DNA from: Muribaculaceae bacterium
Lineage (GTDB): Bacteria; Bacteroidota; Bacteroidia; Bacteroidales; Muribaculaceae
Direction of reading: 5' to 3'
Length of the DNA stretch: 43,442 nt
NCBI GenBank assembly: GCA_029061225.1
Contig: JAIDSM010000266.1
Span: 1 to 43,442 of the forward strand
This document shows, in pieces, positions 1 to 8,235 of this stretch. How positions within the stretch are numbered: position 1 is the stretch's first letter; the number at the start of each line of letters is the position of its first letter. A program made the position numbers and the translations under genes. The notes beneath the pieces were generated by a model. It saw only the letters and a list, made by a program, of their open reading frames with translations. It was not told the origin of the DNA and made no database searches.

Positions 1-17
1 ACTATATAAGTGGTTGA

Positions 18-58
18 CGGTGAACAAGTGAATATCAACTCACCTGTATCATTCACCG
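18..58 (+). terminator. Nested hairpin at the window edge, possible terminator
   Basis: A 7-bp inverted repeat (CGGTGAA at 18-24, TTCACCG at 52-58) encloses a second small one (GTGA at 28-31, TCAC at 40-43). It is followed on the plus strand by ATTTTT. It could terminate a plus-strand gene lying left of the window. On the minus strand it follows the stop of the helix-turn-helix gene but has no U-tract in that direction. Confidence 0.35.
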
Positions 59-62
59 ATTT

Positions 63-959
63 TTAACTTATCTTGGGGGGCGCAAACAGCGCATCAAGTG
101 CCTTTCGGTCTATTCTCACATATCGACCTTCGTATGTGCGCGTAATATTATGTGTGCGCACATAATGCGAAATCTGATCGCGTGTCATGTTGTATCGTGC
201 CATTGCTTCCGGCATAGTGTAGTATTCCGGTTCCAGTTCTGACTCTATCCCCATAGCCATATCGAACTGTCGGCGCGAATAGAATACCTTGCACTTATCC
301 TTACGCTTGCCGATCTTTCGCTCCGACACAAAACGATAGACAGCCTCCTTAGACATATTGAACTTTGCGCAAACTTCCTCGACCGAATACCATTCTTCCT
401 CGGCAACTTCTGTAGGCTGTTTATCGGCAAGAGCTTTATCAATATGCTTCCGGCTCCAGAGCGTTTTTCCTCTGACTACAGTTTTCGGAATGTTCCGCTC
501 CTTAGCCATCTTGAATAGCCACGAATTGCTGATACCGAATTTCTCCAGAATCTCCTTTGTGGTGTAGAACTCTTCAATGGGTTCGGCATCCTTCCTCTCC
601 CTCTTGATATATTCAGGATTAGTAAAGAGGGTTTCGACATCTTTTCGTCTGATTCTCGTACATCCTCTAAATTGGCAACACGGGATTTTGTTAGCTGTAA
701 GATACCGATACAAGGTCCTTCGAGATACGCCTAATAATATGGCACATTGGGTCGGACTTAGAAACTCGCGTTCAGCGATATCTCCAATCGTCTGATTGTT
801 TGCTATTTGTTGCTGTTCAGCAACATGATGATTTCGTTTCTGCTGTTTGTAGGCGTGTTCAGCACACCGCTTACAGCAGTAGCGTGTAGAGCATTTGCGA
901 GCAATGAATGACTTACCGCAAAACTCACAAATCTTAGTGATTTCGATTGTACTACTCAT
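63..959 (-). CDS. Cys-cluster protein with four tandem excisionase-like helix-turn-helix units
   Basis: This 298-residue protein is probably a DNA-binding regulator. The N-terminus has a Cys cluster (CEFCGK near residue 11, then CSTRYCCKRC near residues 23-32) that looks like a small zinc ribbon. Four similar segments of about 50 residues follow, starting near residues 66, 130, 191 and 246. Each begins with an aromatic residue plus a helix (FLSPTQ, FYTTKE, WYSVEE, YYTMPE), continues with a turn and recognition helix, and ends in a basic strand with RRK, SRK, SRR or DRK. That is the layout of the HTH_17/excisionase family, which normally occurs once per protein. The start is ATG at 959. No integrase is visible, although these domains often accompany mobile elements in Bacteroidales. 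No TAnnTTTG promoter was found upstream. The target is unknown. Confidence 0.8.
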   Translation of the reverse strand: MSSTIEITKICEFCGKSFIARKCSTRYCCKRCAEHAYKQQKRNHHVAEQQQIANNQTIGDIAEREFLSPTQCAILLGVSRRTLYRYLTANKIPCCQFRGCTRIRRKDVETLFTNPEYIKRERKDAEPIEEFYTTKEILEKFGISNSWLFKMAKERNIPKTVVRGKTLWSRKHIDKALADKQPTEVAEEEWYSVEEVCAKFNMSKEAVYRFVSERKIGKRKDKCKVFYSRRQFDMAMGIESELEPEYYTMPEAMARYNMTRDQISHYVRTHNITRTYEGRYVRIDRKALDALFAPPKIS

Positions 960-1142
960 TGTTATTTCCGTTTTATTTCTGTTAAAACTATGTCATGGCG
1001 TGTCGGGGTGTGTCATTGTGTGCCACGTTGTCCACAACCTCCGCTGAGGATTGACAGAAACCACGAATACGGTACAATCGCGATACAAGAAAGCGTTAAA
1101 ATCGACCAAAATGCGCAAAAATCGGACATTTTGACCAATAAA

Positions 1143-1166
1143 AAACGCCCCCGAAAAGAGGCGTTT
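1143..1166 (-). terminator. Terminator of the pepT-miaA-nuclease-mnmE operon
   Basis: On the minus strand a perfect 7-bp stem (AAACGCC / GGCGTTT) with a 10-nt loop runs into TTTATT. It lies about 40 bases downstream of the mnmE stop, so it is a good rho-independent terminator for that operon. Confidence 0.8.
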
Positions 1167-1208
1167 CGTGTTAATTGTTAGCTAATTATATGATTTTCAA
1201 TATGTTAT

Positions 1209-2636
1209 CTATTTGCCGATACAGAATTTGGAGAAGATTGAATTGAGAAGATCCGGGGTGGTGATGGTGCCGGTGAGGGAGGAGAGGGCGGAGGTGGCTT
1301 CGCGAATGTCCATGGCGATGAAGTCTGCGCTTGCTCCGGCCTGCATCTGGTCGAGTGCACGTCGGAGTGCTTGACTGGCAGTTAACAAGTCTCCATAATG
1401 CCGGGCGTTTGTCAGAAGCAGCTCTTTCCCCGGGTCGAAATCGCTTGTAGTGGCCTTTTTCAAAGCTTCACTTAGAGTGTCAAGTCCCATTCCTTCTGCA
1501 GCAGATATCTTTACGATGTTCTGGCTGTCGAAACAGAAACTATCTGAAATCAATACCGTGTTGAGGTATTTTTGCACTGAATCGAGCTGTGTGTCCGTAA
1601 CCCCCGTTGCTGATGTCTTAGTGATAACGGGGATGATTTTCTGTTCGGGGGAAAGCGTTCTTAGAGTGTCATTCATTTCTCTGATTTGCTCCCCGATTGT
1701 AGAAAACGGATCTATTAGCCATAAAACAATTGTGGCTTGCTCCAAACGTCTGCGCGCTCTCTCAATACCGATACTTTCGATCGTATCTGAAGATTCACGG
1801 AGACCTGCTGTATCTATGAAGCGAAACAGAATCCCGTCAATCTCGCAGGTATCCTCGATGATGTCTCTTGTAGTACCCGGAATATCCGACACAATTGCTT
1901 TGTCTTCCTGAAGAAGCGCGTTTAGAAGCGTTGACTTGCCTACGTTCGGCATCCCAGCTATTACTACAGGAACACCTTCCTTGATGGCCCGTCCGGTAGC
2001 GTAGGATGCTGTGAGTCGGTCAATCTTCAAGAGTAGGAGAGTTGCTATTTCTATGAGACGGGTGCGGTCTGCAAATTCCACATCCTCTTCCGAGAAGTCA
2101 AGTTCAAGTTCAAGTAGAGAAGCAAGTTCTATGAGTTTATCGCGCAGCTCATTAAATTCTTTTGAGAAAGCACCGCGTGTCTGTTGAATTGCAAGCTTGT
2201 GGGCGGCCCGTGAAGAAGAAGCTATAAGATCGGCTACCCCTTCTGCCGAAGCCAGATCCATACGTCCGTTGAGGTAAGCCCTACGGGAAAATTCTCCCGG
2301 TTCTGCTCCTCGCGCCCCTTTGCGAAGAAGCAGATTGCTGACTTCCCGGATAATCCATGGAGAACCATGGAGTGAGAACTCCACTACATCCTCACCAGTG
2401 AAGGATTTAGGTCCCTTGAATATTGTGGCTACTGCCTGATCGAGAACTTCTCCTTTTTCATCAACGATGTTCCCGAGATGCACGGTATGTGACTCACAAC
2501 TATTAAGATCCGCTCCTTTCCATATAGAGTTGGCAATGCTCAAGGCATCAGGACCGGAAACGCGTATAATGGCCAACGCACCTTTCCCCGACGGTGTGGC
2601 CACCGCCATTATGGTATCTTCACTCAAGACAGTCAT
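1209..2636 (-). CDS. mnmE: tRNA uridine-5-carboxymethylaminomethyl modification GTPase MnmE
   Basis: MnmE (TrmE) works with MnmG in the cytoplasm to install the cmnm5 group on wobble uridine 34 of certain tRNAs. The 475-residue protein has the family layout. It begins with the formyl-THF-binding N-domain (start MTVLSEDTIMAVATPSGKG), then a helical domain, and an inserted Ras-like G domain with P-loop GMPNVGKS at 228-235, DIPGTTRD after it and DTAG at 275-278. The extreme C-terminus is FCIGK, which carries the conserved cysteine. The ATG overlaps the stop of the upstream nuclease gene by four bases, so the two are probably translationally coupled. It is the last gene of the pepT-miaA-nuclease-mnmE operon. 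mnmG is not in the window. Confidence 0.97.
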   Translation of the reverse strand: MTVLSEDTIMAVATPSGKGALAIIRVSGPDALSIANSIWKGADLNSCESHTVHLGNIVDEKGEVLDQAVATIFKGPKSFTGEDVVEFSLHGSPWIIREVSNLLLRKGARGAEPGEFSRRAYLNGRMDLASAEGVADLIASSSRAAHKLAIQQTRGAFSKEFNELRDKLIELASLLELELDFSEEDVEFADRTRLIEIATLLLLKIDRLTASYATGRAIKEGVPVVIAGMPNVGKSTLLNALLQEDKAIVSDIPGTTRDIIEDTCEIDGILFRFIDTAGLRESSDTIESIGIERARRRLEQATIVLWLIDPFSTIGEQIREMNDTLRTLSPEQKIIPVITKTSATGVTDTQLDSVQKYLNTVLISDSFCFDSQNIVKISAAEGMGLDTLSEALKKATTSDFDPGKELLLTNARHYGDLLTASQALRRALDQMQAGASADFIAMDIREATSALSSLTGTITTPDLLNSIFSKFCIGK

Positions 2637-3493
2637 TTGTTTTTGTCCTTTTTCTTATTGCTGTTCCATTCTTTGAATGAAACCACAGATTCGATATCGT
2701 TTTCGATCTCATCCGGCAACTCTCCGAAAAAATCGAGCCCGGTCATTTTCTCCACATCGTCTACACTTACGGCATAAGCCTGCATATTGCCCTCGCACTT
2801 CATATTGGGATACACAAATCCGATCGCCCTCATTGGCTCGGCATAAGGTGCGAGCAGAACCTTAAAGAAAGCAGATGGAACCCTCACTTTATTTTGTCCG
2901 ATCGTTTCCTTATCCGACGAGTCGTAGATTGGTCCAGATACGATCACGATAGCTGAATCCCTCTTGGCCCAATTCCTTTCCTTGTCTTCAAGTGTCTTCC
3001 ATGCGCCGGTGTTAAGCTCATGTTTCTGAGGACATATGTTGGCCATCACGAAACTGTGGTGCATAGCCTGTTCACTCCATTTCTGTTCGCCAGCAGGACA
3101 CATATGTCCTCGGTCATAGCCTGAATGTGAATAATCGCGGGTATCAGGACACCCCTCAAGATCCGGATCGTTCCAGAACTTATTGCTCCGGGATGTGTTG
3201 CCTTCTGTCTCGTGTGCTTGAAGCACCCAAGCAACATAATTCGGGGTCTTGTTTTCCGGATTGAAATCTACCGTAAATCCTTCATACTCTTTAATCACAG
3301 ACGGCATCTTCCTGGTATGAGCGACCTTTTGCAGAGAGTTTAGATCAATCGCTGAAGCAGACTCTTTATCAGCTGGTTGTTGCGTATCAAAATTCTTATC
3401 GATAGCTCCCGGGGAGAGCCGATTCCAGAAATAGGCGATTCCAATTATGAGAAGGAAAACGGCGGCATATTTCAATATGTTATTCTTATCCAT
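2633..3493 (-). CDS. Membrane-anchored or exported DNA/RNA non-specific endonuclease
   Basis: This is a 286-residue nuclease of the beta-beta-alpha-metal (Serratia nuclease/NucA) family, which cleaves DNA and RNA with a Mg-bound water. The hallmark DRGH is at residues 127-130, and the metal-ligand Asn segment LNTGAW lies near 160-165. Residues about 8-23 form a hydrophobic helix (AAVFLLIIGIAYFW) preceded by Lys. The domain is therefore probably outside the cytoplasm, either anchored or secreted. The start is ATG at 3493. The gene overlaps miaA by 8 bases at its start and mnmE by 4 bases at its end, so it sits inside a tRNA-modification operon with no obvious functional link. A scavenging or DNA-degrading role is inference. 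Confidence 0.9.
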   Translation of the reverse strand: MDKNNILKYAAVFLLIIGIAYFWNRLSPGAIDKNFDTQQPADKESASAIDLNSLQKVAHTRKMPSVIKEYEGFTVDFNPENKTPNYVAWVLQAHETEGNTSRSNKFWNDPDLEGCPDTRDYSHSGYDRGHMCPAGEQKWSEQAMHHSFVMANICPQKHELNTGAWKTLEDKERNWAKRDSAIVIVSGPIYDSSDKETIGQNKVRVPSAFFKVLLAPYAEPMRAIGFVYPNMKCEGNMQAYAVSVDDVEKMTGLDFFGELPDEIENDIESVVSFKEWNSNKKKDKNK

Positions 3494-4331
3494 TCTGTAT
3501 TTTTCCTTTTTTCAACCAGGTCAATTGCTTCTTGGCGTAGACCCTGGTGTTTTTTTGAATCCGGGCTACTGCGGTATCAAAATCCATCTTCCCGTCGAAG
3601 TAAGCGAACATCTCTTTTAATCCGACCGTATTGAGAGAATTCAGATGTCGCATCGGATATACGCTTCTGGCCTCTTCTTCCAATCCGTTTTCAACCATCG
3701 CCAACACCCTGCGGTTAATCCGGTCAAAGAGTTGTTCGCGAGGCATGTCGATGATAATCTTCTCTATCTCAAAGTCCCTCTTCTTTCTTTTTCCGGTCCT
3801 GAGTGATGTATAAGTGACACCCGAGGCCATGCAGATCTCTACGGCATGAAACACGCGCTTCATATTCGCTAAGTCTACAATATTATAATATTCGGAATCA
3901 AGTGCCTTCAATCGATCGCGAAGCCAGTCATCGCCATTTGCCATCCAATCGGCCATGAGGGGAATCCTTATATTCTCAGGCACAGTTGGAAGCTCATCTA
4001 TCCCGTTTACAAGAGCATCCACATACATCATCGATCCTCCGCATACTATTGCAGTATCGCGTCTGCGCCATATCTCGCTGGCTATCCTAAGGGCATCCTC
4101 CTCAAACATTGCAGCAGAGTAATAGGAATCAAGCGGAAGCATCTCCATAAGATGGTGAGTCACCCCCGCTCTCTGACTTTCGTCAGGAACGGCGGTGACT
4201 ATGGGTATTCCTTTATATATCTGACGGGAATCGGCTGAGATTATTTCAGTGTCATGCTCAAGAGCGAGCTTGACAGCGAGATCTGTCTTTCCGGATGCCG
4301 TTGGCCCCGTGACTACAATCAGTTTCTTCAA
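3486..4331 (-). CDS. miaA: tRNA dimethylallyltransferase MiaA
   Basis: MiaA transfers a dimethylallyl group to N6 of A37 in tRNAs that read UNN codons. The 281-residue protein opens directly with the P-loop GPTASGKT (residues 9-16), followed by DSRQIYKG, which is conserved in the family. It is slightly shorter than the usual 300 or so residues. The start codon is TTG at 4331: no in-frame ATG lies between the pepT stop and the P-loop, and the reading begins (M)KKLIVVTGP, the normal family start. It lies 7 bases after the pepT stop and overlaps the nuclease gene by 8 bases, in the middle of a four-gene operon. Confidence 0.96.
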   Translation of the reverse strand: MKKLIVVTGPTASGKTDLAVKLALEHDTEIISADSRQIYKGIPIVTAVPDESQRAGVTHHLMEMLPLDSYYSAAMFEEDALRIASEIWRRRDTAIVCGGSMMYVDALVNGIDELPTVPENIRIPLMADWMANGDDWLRDRLKALDSEYYNIVDLANMKRVFHAVEICMASGVTYTSLRTGKRKKRDFEIEKIIIDMPREQLFDRINRRVLAMVENGLEEEARSVYPMRHLNSLNTVGLKEMFAYFDGKMDFDTAVARIQKNTRVYAKKQLTWLKKGKIQNG

Positions 4332-4338
4332 GACAGGA

Positions 4339-5556
4339 TTATTCCGCTACGATCTTTGCGATATTGAAGATTACATCGGTTGCCTTCTCCATCGACTGAA
4401 TCGATACGAATTCATAGCGTCCGTGCATGTTCTCGCCACCGGCGAAGATATTAGGGCAAGGGAGGCCTTTGAAGGAAAGCTGCGCTCCGTCTGTGCCGCC
4501 GCGAATGGGCTGAACCTTGGGAGTTACACCGGCGTCTCGCATCGCTTTCTCCGCTATCTCTATGATGTGCATCACCGGCTCGATCTTCTCACGCATGTTG
4601 TAGTACTGATCCTTGATTTCAACAGAACAGCTTCCTGGATGCTCCATATTGGTCTTGCGGCAAAGATGCTCGATCTCACGCTTGCGGCTCTCGAAGCGAG
4701 CGCGGTCATGGTCGCGGATGATATAGGTGAGCACTGTCTCCTCTACGCTGCCCTCGATGCCGATGAGATGATAGAAACCCTCGTAGCCTTCCGTATGCTC
4801 GGGAGTCTCCCAACGTGGTAGCATCTGGATAAACTGGTTGGCGACACGGATGGAGTTCACCATTTTGTGTTTGGCGGTGCCTGGATGAACGTTGCGTCCC
4901 TTGATCGTAACTTTGGCCGATGCGGCGTTGAAGTTTTCGTATTCGAGTTCTCCGACAGCTCCGCCGTCCATGGTGTAGGCGAAATCGCAACCGAATCGCT
5001 CTACGTCGAACTTGTGCGCGCCCTTGCCGATCTCCTCATCCGGGTTGAACGCAATGCGAATCTTTCCATGCTTTACTTCCGGAGAAGCCTGCAAGCGAGC
5101 TACTGCGGTCAGGATTTCAGCGATACCTGCCTTGTCGTCAGCCCCTAAGAGAGTAGTGCCATCTGTCACGATAAGGTCCTGTCCTATATAATTGAGCAGT
5201 TCCGGAAATTCATCGGGGCTCAGGTAGATGCGAAGTTTGTCGTTGAGCGTGATGGTGGTGCCGTCATAGTTTTCCACAATCCGTGCATTGACATGGCGTC
5301 CGCTCATGTCGGGAGCGGTGTCCATATGCGCGATGAAGCCAATGGTAGGCAGTTCGCGGTCAGTGTTAGCAGGCAGCGTCGCCATCAGGTAACCGTTGTC
5401 GTCAAGAGTGATGTCTTCAAGCCCCATCTCTTCCACGAGAGTCTTCAGATGGCGCGCAAATGTCATCTGTCCGGGAGTGGAGGGAGTGAGGTTGGTCTCT
5501 TCGTCGCTTTGGGTGTCGAATTTTATAAATTCCAGAAATCTGTCGGTTACTGTCAT
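4339..5556 (-). CDS. pepT: Peptidase T (tripeptide aminopeptidase)
   Basis: PepT is a cytoplasmic di-zinc M20-family aminopeptidase that removes the N-terminal residue from tripeptides. At 405 residues it matches the family length. Visible metal-site motifs are [10 protein letters not shown] (His and Asp ligands), GADDKAG (bridging Asp) and NPDEEIGKG (catalytic Glu followed by a ligand Glu). A further conserved segment, [18 protein letters not shown], is in the C-terminal part. The start is ATG at 5556, 35 bases downstream of a strong promoter. It is the first gene of the pepT-miaA-nuclease-mnmE operon. Confidence 0.96.
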   Translation of the reverse strand: MTVTDRFLEFIKFDTQSDEETNLTPSTPGQMTFARHLKTLVEEMGLEDITLDDNGYLMATLPANTDRELPTIGFIAHMDTAPDMSGRHVNARIVENYDGTTITLNDKLRIYLSPDEFPELLNYIGQDLIVTDGTTLLGADDKAGIAEILTAVARLQASPEVKHGKIRIAFNPDEEIGKGAHKFDVERFGCDFAYTMDGGAVGELEYENFNAASAKVTIKGRNVHPGTAKHKMVNSIRVANQFIQMLPRWETPEHTEGYEGFYHLIGIEGSVEETVLTYIIRDHDRARFESRKREIEHLCRKTNMEHPGSCSVEIKDQYYNMREKIEPVMHIIEIAEKAMRDAGVTPKVQPIRGGTDGAQLSFKGLPCPNIFAGGENMHGRYEFVSIQSMEKATDVIFNIAKIVAE

Positions 5557-5591
5557 GGTGATGAATTTGATTAGCGATTCTTAATTGCGCG

Positions 5592-5622
5592 CAAAGTTAC
5601 AAAAATAATATGACATTTCCAA
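5592..5622 (-). promoter_or_regulatory. Promoter of the pepT operon
   Basis: On the minus strand TTG (5622-5620) is followed after exactly 20 bases by TAACTTTG (5599-5592), the Bacteroidota -33/-7 pattern. It lies 35 bases before the pepT ATG. Confidence 0.8.
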
Positions 5623-5692
5623 ATAGATTTTTCAACTATTTGCTCATTCCATATGGCTCTACGCATGATTACCGAAATAATTTGCTTTAAAT

Positions 5693-5723
5693 TTGTCGGA
5701 TTAGGATTATTTTCTTAATTTTG
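5693..5723 (+). promoter_or_regulatory. Promoter of the porin-like gene
   Basis: TTG (5693-5695), 20 bases, then TAATTTTG (5716-5723). The ATG at 5765 follows after a 41-base leader. It is divergent from the pepT promoter. Confidence 0.8.
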
Positions 5724-5764
5724 CGATGTGTTTTTTTACTACCGCCTACTGAAAAGGAATATAG

Positions 5765-6832
5765 ATGAAACTGAAAAGAACAGCAGCTTTGGCTGCCACC
5801 GCCATTCTTGCCGTTAGTGCCGGCGCGGCTACTTCCGACGAGATTCAGCAGAAAGGACCTGAAGATCATGTCATCTCTCTTGATGTGGATGCGCGTCTTG
5901 ATTGGCAGGGCGTAATCCATAAGGATGCACTCGACAGATCTCAGACCGGATTTATCGGTAAATATATTGCCCTCAAGGCTCACGGCGAGCTTACTGAGGG
6001 GCTGACCTATACTTGGCGCCAGCGCTTTTCCCGGACACCGAAAGACAATACTTTCTGGGATCAGACCGATATTCTTGACTTAAACTACAAATTCGGCAAA
6101 TGGGATATTGGGGCTGGTAAGCAAGTGGTCCTTATTGGCGGATATGAGTATGACAGAGCTCCAATCAATCTTATGTGCCCTAACCTTTTCGTGGCAAACG
6201 TAGCCTGTTATCAGTTCGGTGTCTCCGGAGGCTATCAGGTAACTCCCAACGATCACCTCGCCTTTCAGATATCCCAGAGTCTATTCGCTACCCCTGAGGA
6301 CCGCAACCTTTATGCCTACAACCTAATGTGGCGTAGCGGAAGAGATCTCACGGATCATCTTAGGTTCGAGACCATATGGTCTGTCAATGAAGTGGAGTAT
6401 CTGAAGGGTAAATATTGCAACTATGTGGCGTTAGGCAATAAGCTGGTGATAAATGACAAGTTTACAGTTCTAGCTGACCTCATGACACGAACGTATCCCC
6501 ACAATAATCCCTTCAAGAACAATACCTTTATGGGAGAGTTCTCTTGGGATATAAATCAGAAATGGAAAGTCACCGGAAAAATATCATATGACTGTAACCG
6601 TGGTGTCAACATGACCGACAAAACGGAAGTCGCCAGAGGGTCCCAGCTCGTGATCGGAGGAGTAGTTGGTGAGTGGTATCCTGTCCGCAATGGGAGACAT
6701 CTGCTGAAAGTGCACGCAGCGCTCTTCGGCTCATACGGCAGCAACTATAATCCTGCCGATCTTATGCAGAAAGATACGATGTATGGATCAATCGGCGTTA
6801 CATGGCATATGAACCTTTTAAATTTCAAATGA
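5765..6832 (+). CDS. Outer-membrane porin-like beta-barrel protein
   Basis: This 355-residue protein has a signal peptide (MKLKRTAALAATAILAVSAGAA). The rest is rich in aromatic residues, Asn and Gly, with alternating amphipathic segments such as LTYTWRQRFSR, KWDIGAGKQVV, HLAFQISQSL and SIGVTWHMNLLNF. It ends in a strand with a terminal Phe-Lys, like many outer-membrane barrels. The segment WDIGAGKQ resembles the phosphate-selective porin (OprO/OprP) fold, but substrate cannot be deduced. The stop is 3 bases before the ATG of the inner-membrane protein at 6836, so the two are almost certainly co-transcribed and may act in sequence on one solute. Confidence 0.75.
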   Translation: MKLKRTAALAATAILAVSAGAATSDEIQQKGPEDHVISLDVDARLDWQGVIHKDALDRSQTGFIGKYIALKAHGELTEGLTYTWRQRFSRTPKDNTFWDQTDILDLNYKFGKWDIGAGKQVVLIGGYEYDRAPINLMCPNLFVANVACYQFGVSGGYQVTPNDHLAFQISQSLFATPEDRNLYAYNLMWRSGRDLTDHLRFETIWSVNEVEYLKGKYCNYVALGNKLVINDKFTVLADLMTRTYPHNNPFKNNTFMGEFSWDINQKWKVTGKISYDCNRGVNMTDKTEVARGSQLVIGGVVGEWYPVRNGRHLLKVHAALFGSYGSNYNPADLMQKDTMYGSIGVTWHMNLLNFK

Positions 6833-6835
6833 TAA

Positions 6836-8023
6836 ATGGCCTCTCCTAATGTGACTACAGACTCAAGCATGCCGGCGGAACCTAAGGCGAAATCAGGCCG
6901 GAAAACCTATTTCAAAGGTATCGTATGCCTAATGTGGGTTTTTGTCATATTTGGTGCGATTGCCTATAAGATGGGTGTCGCGCCCATGATGAAGACCATG
7001 ATGGCCACGGCTCATGACCTTCTTCTCAACACATGTTTCTTTCTCATGGCTGTATGTGTGCTTACCGGCGCCCTCGGCCGCATTCTTGTGGAATTCGGTG
7101 TAGTGGATATGCTCCAGAAGATACTGCATCCTATCATGAAGCCTATCTTCAATCTTCCCGGTGTCGCATCTCTCGGAGGTGTCATGACCTTCCTTTCCGA
7201 CAACCCAGCCATAATCACTATCTCCAAAGACAAGGAATTCGCCCGCTATTTTAAGAAATACCAATTCATATCGCTGACGAATTTCGGAACGGCCTTCGGT
7301 ATGGGTCTCCTTGTAATCATCTACATGATAAGTCTCGGGTACACAGTAGAACCTCTAATAGGGTTTGCCGGAGCTATTGTAGGCTGTGTCGTTTCCACAA
7401 GATGTATGCAGCGGTTTATACTCCGATCGCATCCCGACTATCGTGATATGGCGGCTGTTGACGAGGTATATGACGAGATCAAGAAGACAGAAGAGGAAGG
7501 AAAGAATAAGGAGGAATCACTCTTTACCCGCATACTCAACGCTGTGCTCGACGGCGGTAAGGGTGGTGTAGAGGTCGGTCTTGCCATCATTCCAGGTGTT
7601 CTCGTCATATCTACCCTTGTGATGATGCTTACGTTCGGTGCCGGACCGAATGGTTACGACGGGAGCGCTTACCAAGGCGTGGAACTTCTTCCTACTCTTG
7701 TGGGCAAGGTGAATGTAGTGTTTGAATGGCTGTTCGGATTTCATGACCCGCATCTGATAGGATTTCCCATCACTGCTCTCGGAGCTGTAGGCGCGGCACT
7801 CGGACTCCTTCCGAAATTTATGGCAGAAGGATGGGTAGACGGTAATGCGATATGTGTGTTCACCGCCATCGGCATGTGCTGGAGTGGCTATCTGAGCACT
7901 CACACAGCAATGCTTGACTCGCTCGGATACCGTAATCTTACGTCCAAGGCAATACTTGCACATACTATCGGAGGTCTTGTTGCCGCCGTAGTGGCGCATC
8001 TCCTCGCGATGCTCATTCTTTGA
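6836..8023 (+). CDS. Nucleoside-recognition (Gate) domain inner-membrane protein
   Basis: This 395-residue polytopic membrane protein has many hydrophobic helices, split by a charged loop (EVYDEIKKTEEEGKNKEE near residues 207-224). The segment GVASLGGVMTFLSDNPAI and the second-half GVEVGLAIIPGVLVIST have the Gly-rich look of Gate/nucleoside-recognition domains. These also occur in nucleoside transporters and sporulation proteins of the SpmA/SpmB type. A soluble, Pro- and Lys-rich N-terminal tail of about 25 residues precedes the first helix. It is coupled to the porin-like gene just upstream. Transport of a nucleoside-like or other small solute is an inference. A terminator follows at 8109-8148. 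Confidence 0.7.
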   Translation: MASPNVTTDSSMPAEPKAKSGRKTYFKGIVCLMWVFVIFGAIAYKMGVAPMMKTMMATAHDLLLNTCFFLMAVCVLTGALGRILVEFGVVDMLQKILHPIMKPIFNLPGVASLGGVMTFLSDNPAIITISKDKEFARYFKKYQFISLTNFGTAFGMGLLVIIYMISLGYTVEPLIGFAGAIVGCVVSTRCMQRFILRSHPDYRDMAAVDEVYDEIKKTEEEGKNKEESLFTRILNAVLDGGKGGVEVGLAIIPGVLVISTLVMMLTFGAGPNGYDGSAYQGVELLPTLVGKVNVVFEWLFGFHDPHLIGFPITALGAVGAALGLLPKFMAEGWVDGNAICVFTAIGMCWSGYLSTHTAMLDSLGYRNLTSKAILAHTIGGLVAAVVAHLLAMLIL

Positions 8024-8108
8024 CCTTGTGCGCCTCTCATTCCGCGGAAGACGGGTCCATCTACAGAGACTGACCCTTTAAATTAAGTGAATTTTTTATA
8101 AATATAGA

Positions 8109-8148
8109 ATTGTCGATTCCTGAAAGTTGGATTCGACAGTTTTTTTTT
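8109..8148 (+). terminator. Terminator of the porin/membrane-protein operon
   Basis: A stem of about 12 bp with one mismatch (left arm 8109-8120, right arm 8129-8140) and an 8-base loop is followed by T8140-T8148. The loop and right arm also contain the -33 box of the queF promoter. Confidence 0.8.
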
Positions 8149-8157
8149 GTAATTTTG
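8127..8157 (+). promoter_or_regulatory. Promoter of the queF-queC-queD-queE operon, embedded in the preceding terminator
   Basis: TTG (8127-8129), 20 bases, then TAATTTTG (8150-8157). The -33 box lies in the loop of the upstream terminator hairpin. The queF ATG at 8236 is 78 bases further on. The leader folds into two small hairpins (CGTCGGA at 8164-8170 with TCCGACG at 8178-8184, then TCCGGA repeated near 8188-8201). I could not match it to a preQ1 riboswitch. Confidence 0.75.
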
Positions 8158-8235
8158 TGTCGGCGTCGGACTGTCTTTCCGACGGCTTCCGGAATTTCCG
8201 GATCTTTATGAATCACCTTTGATGATCAGAAAAAC

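Noticed and set aside
990..1110. Minus-strand frame ending ...VDNVAHNDTPRHAMT, possible integrase remnant
   Set aside because: It is only about 35 codons between stops, with no start and no family I can name.
4249..4821. Open frame of 190 codons opposite pepT
   Set aside because: It lies fully antisense to a well-supported enzyme and shows no family features.
8158..8235. preQ1-I riboswitch in the queF leader
   Set aside because: The known short consensus with its A-rich tail is not visible. Only two plain hairpins are seen.
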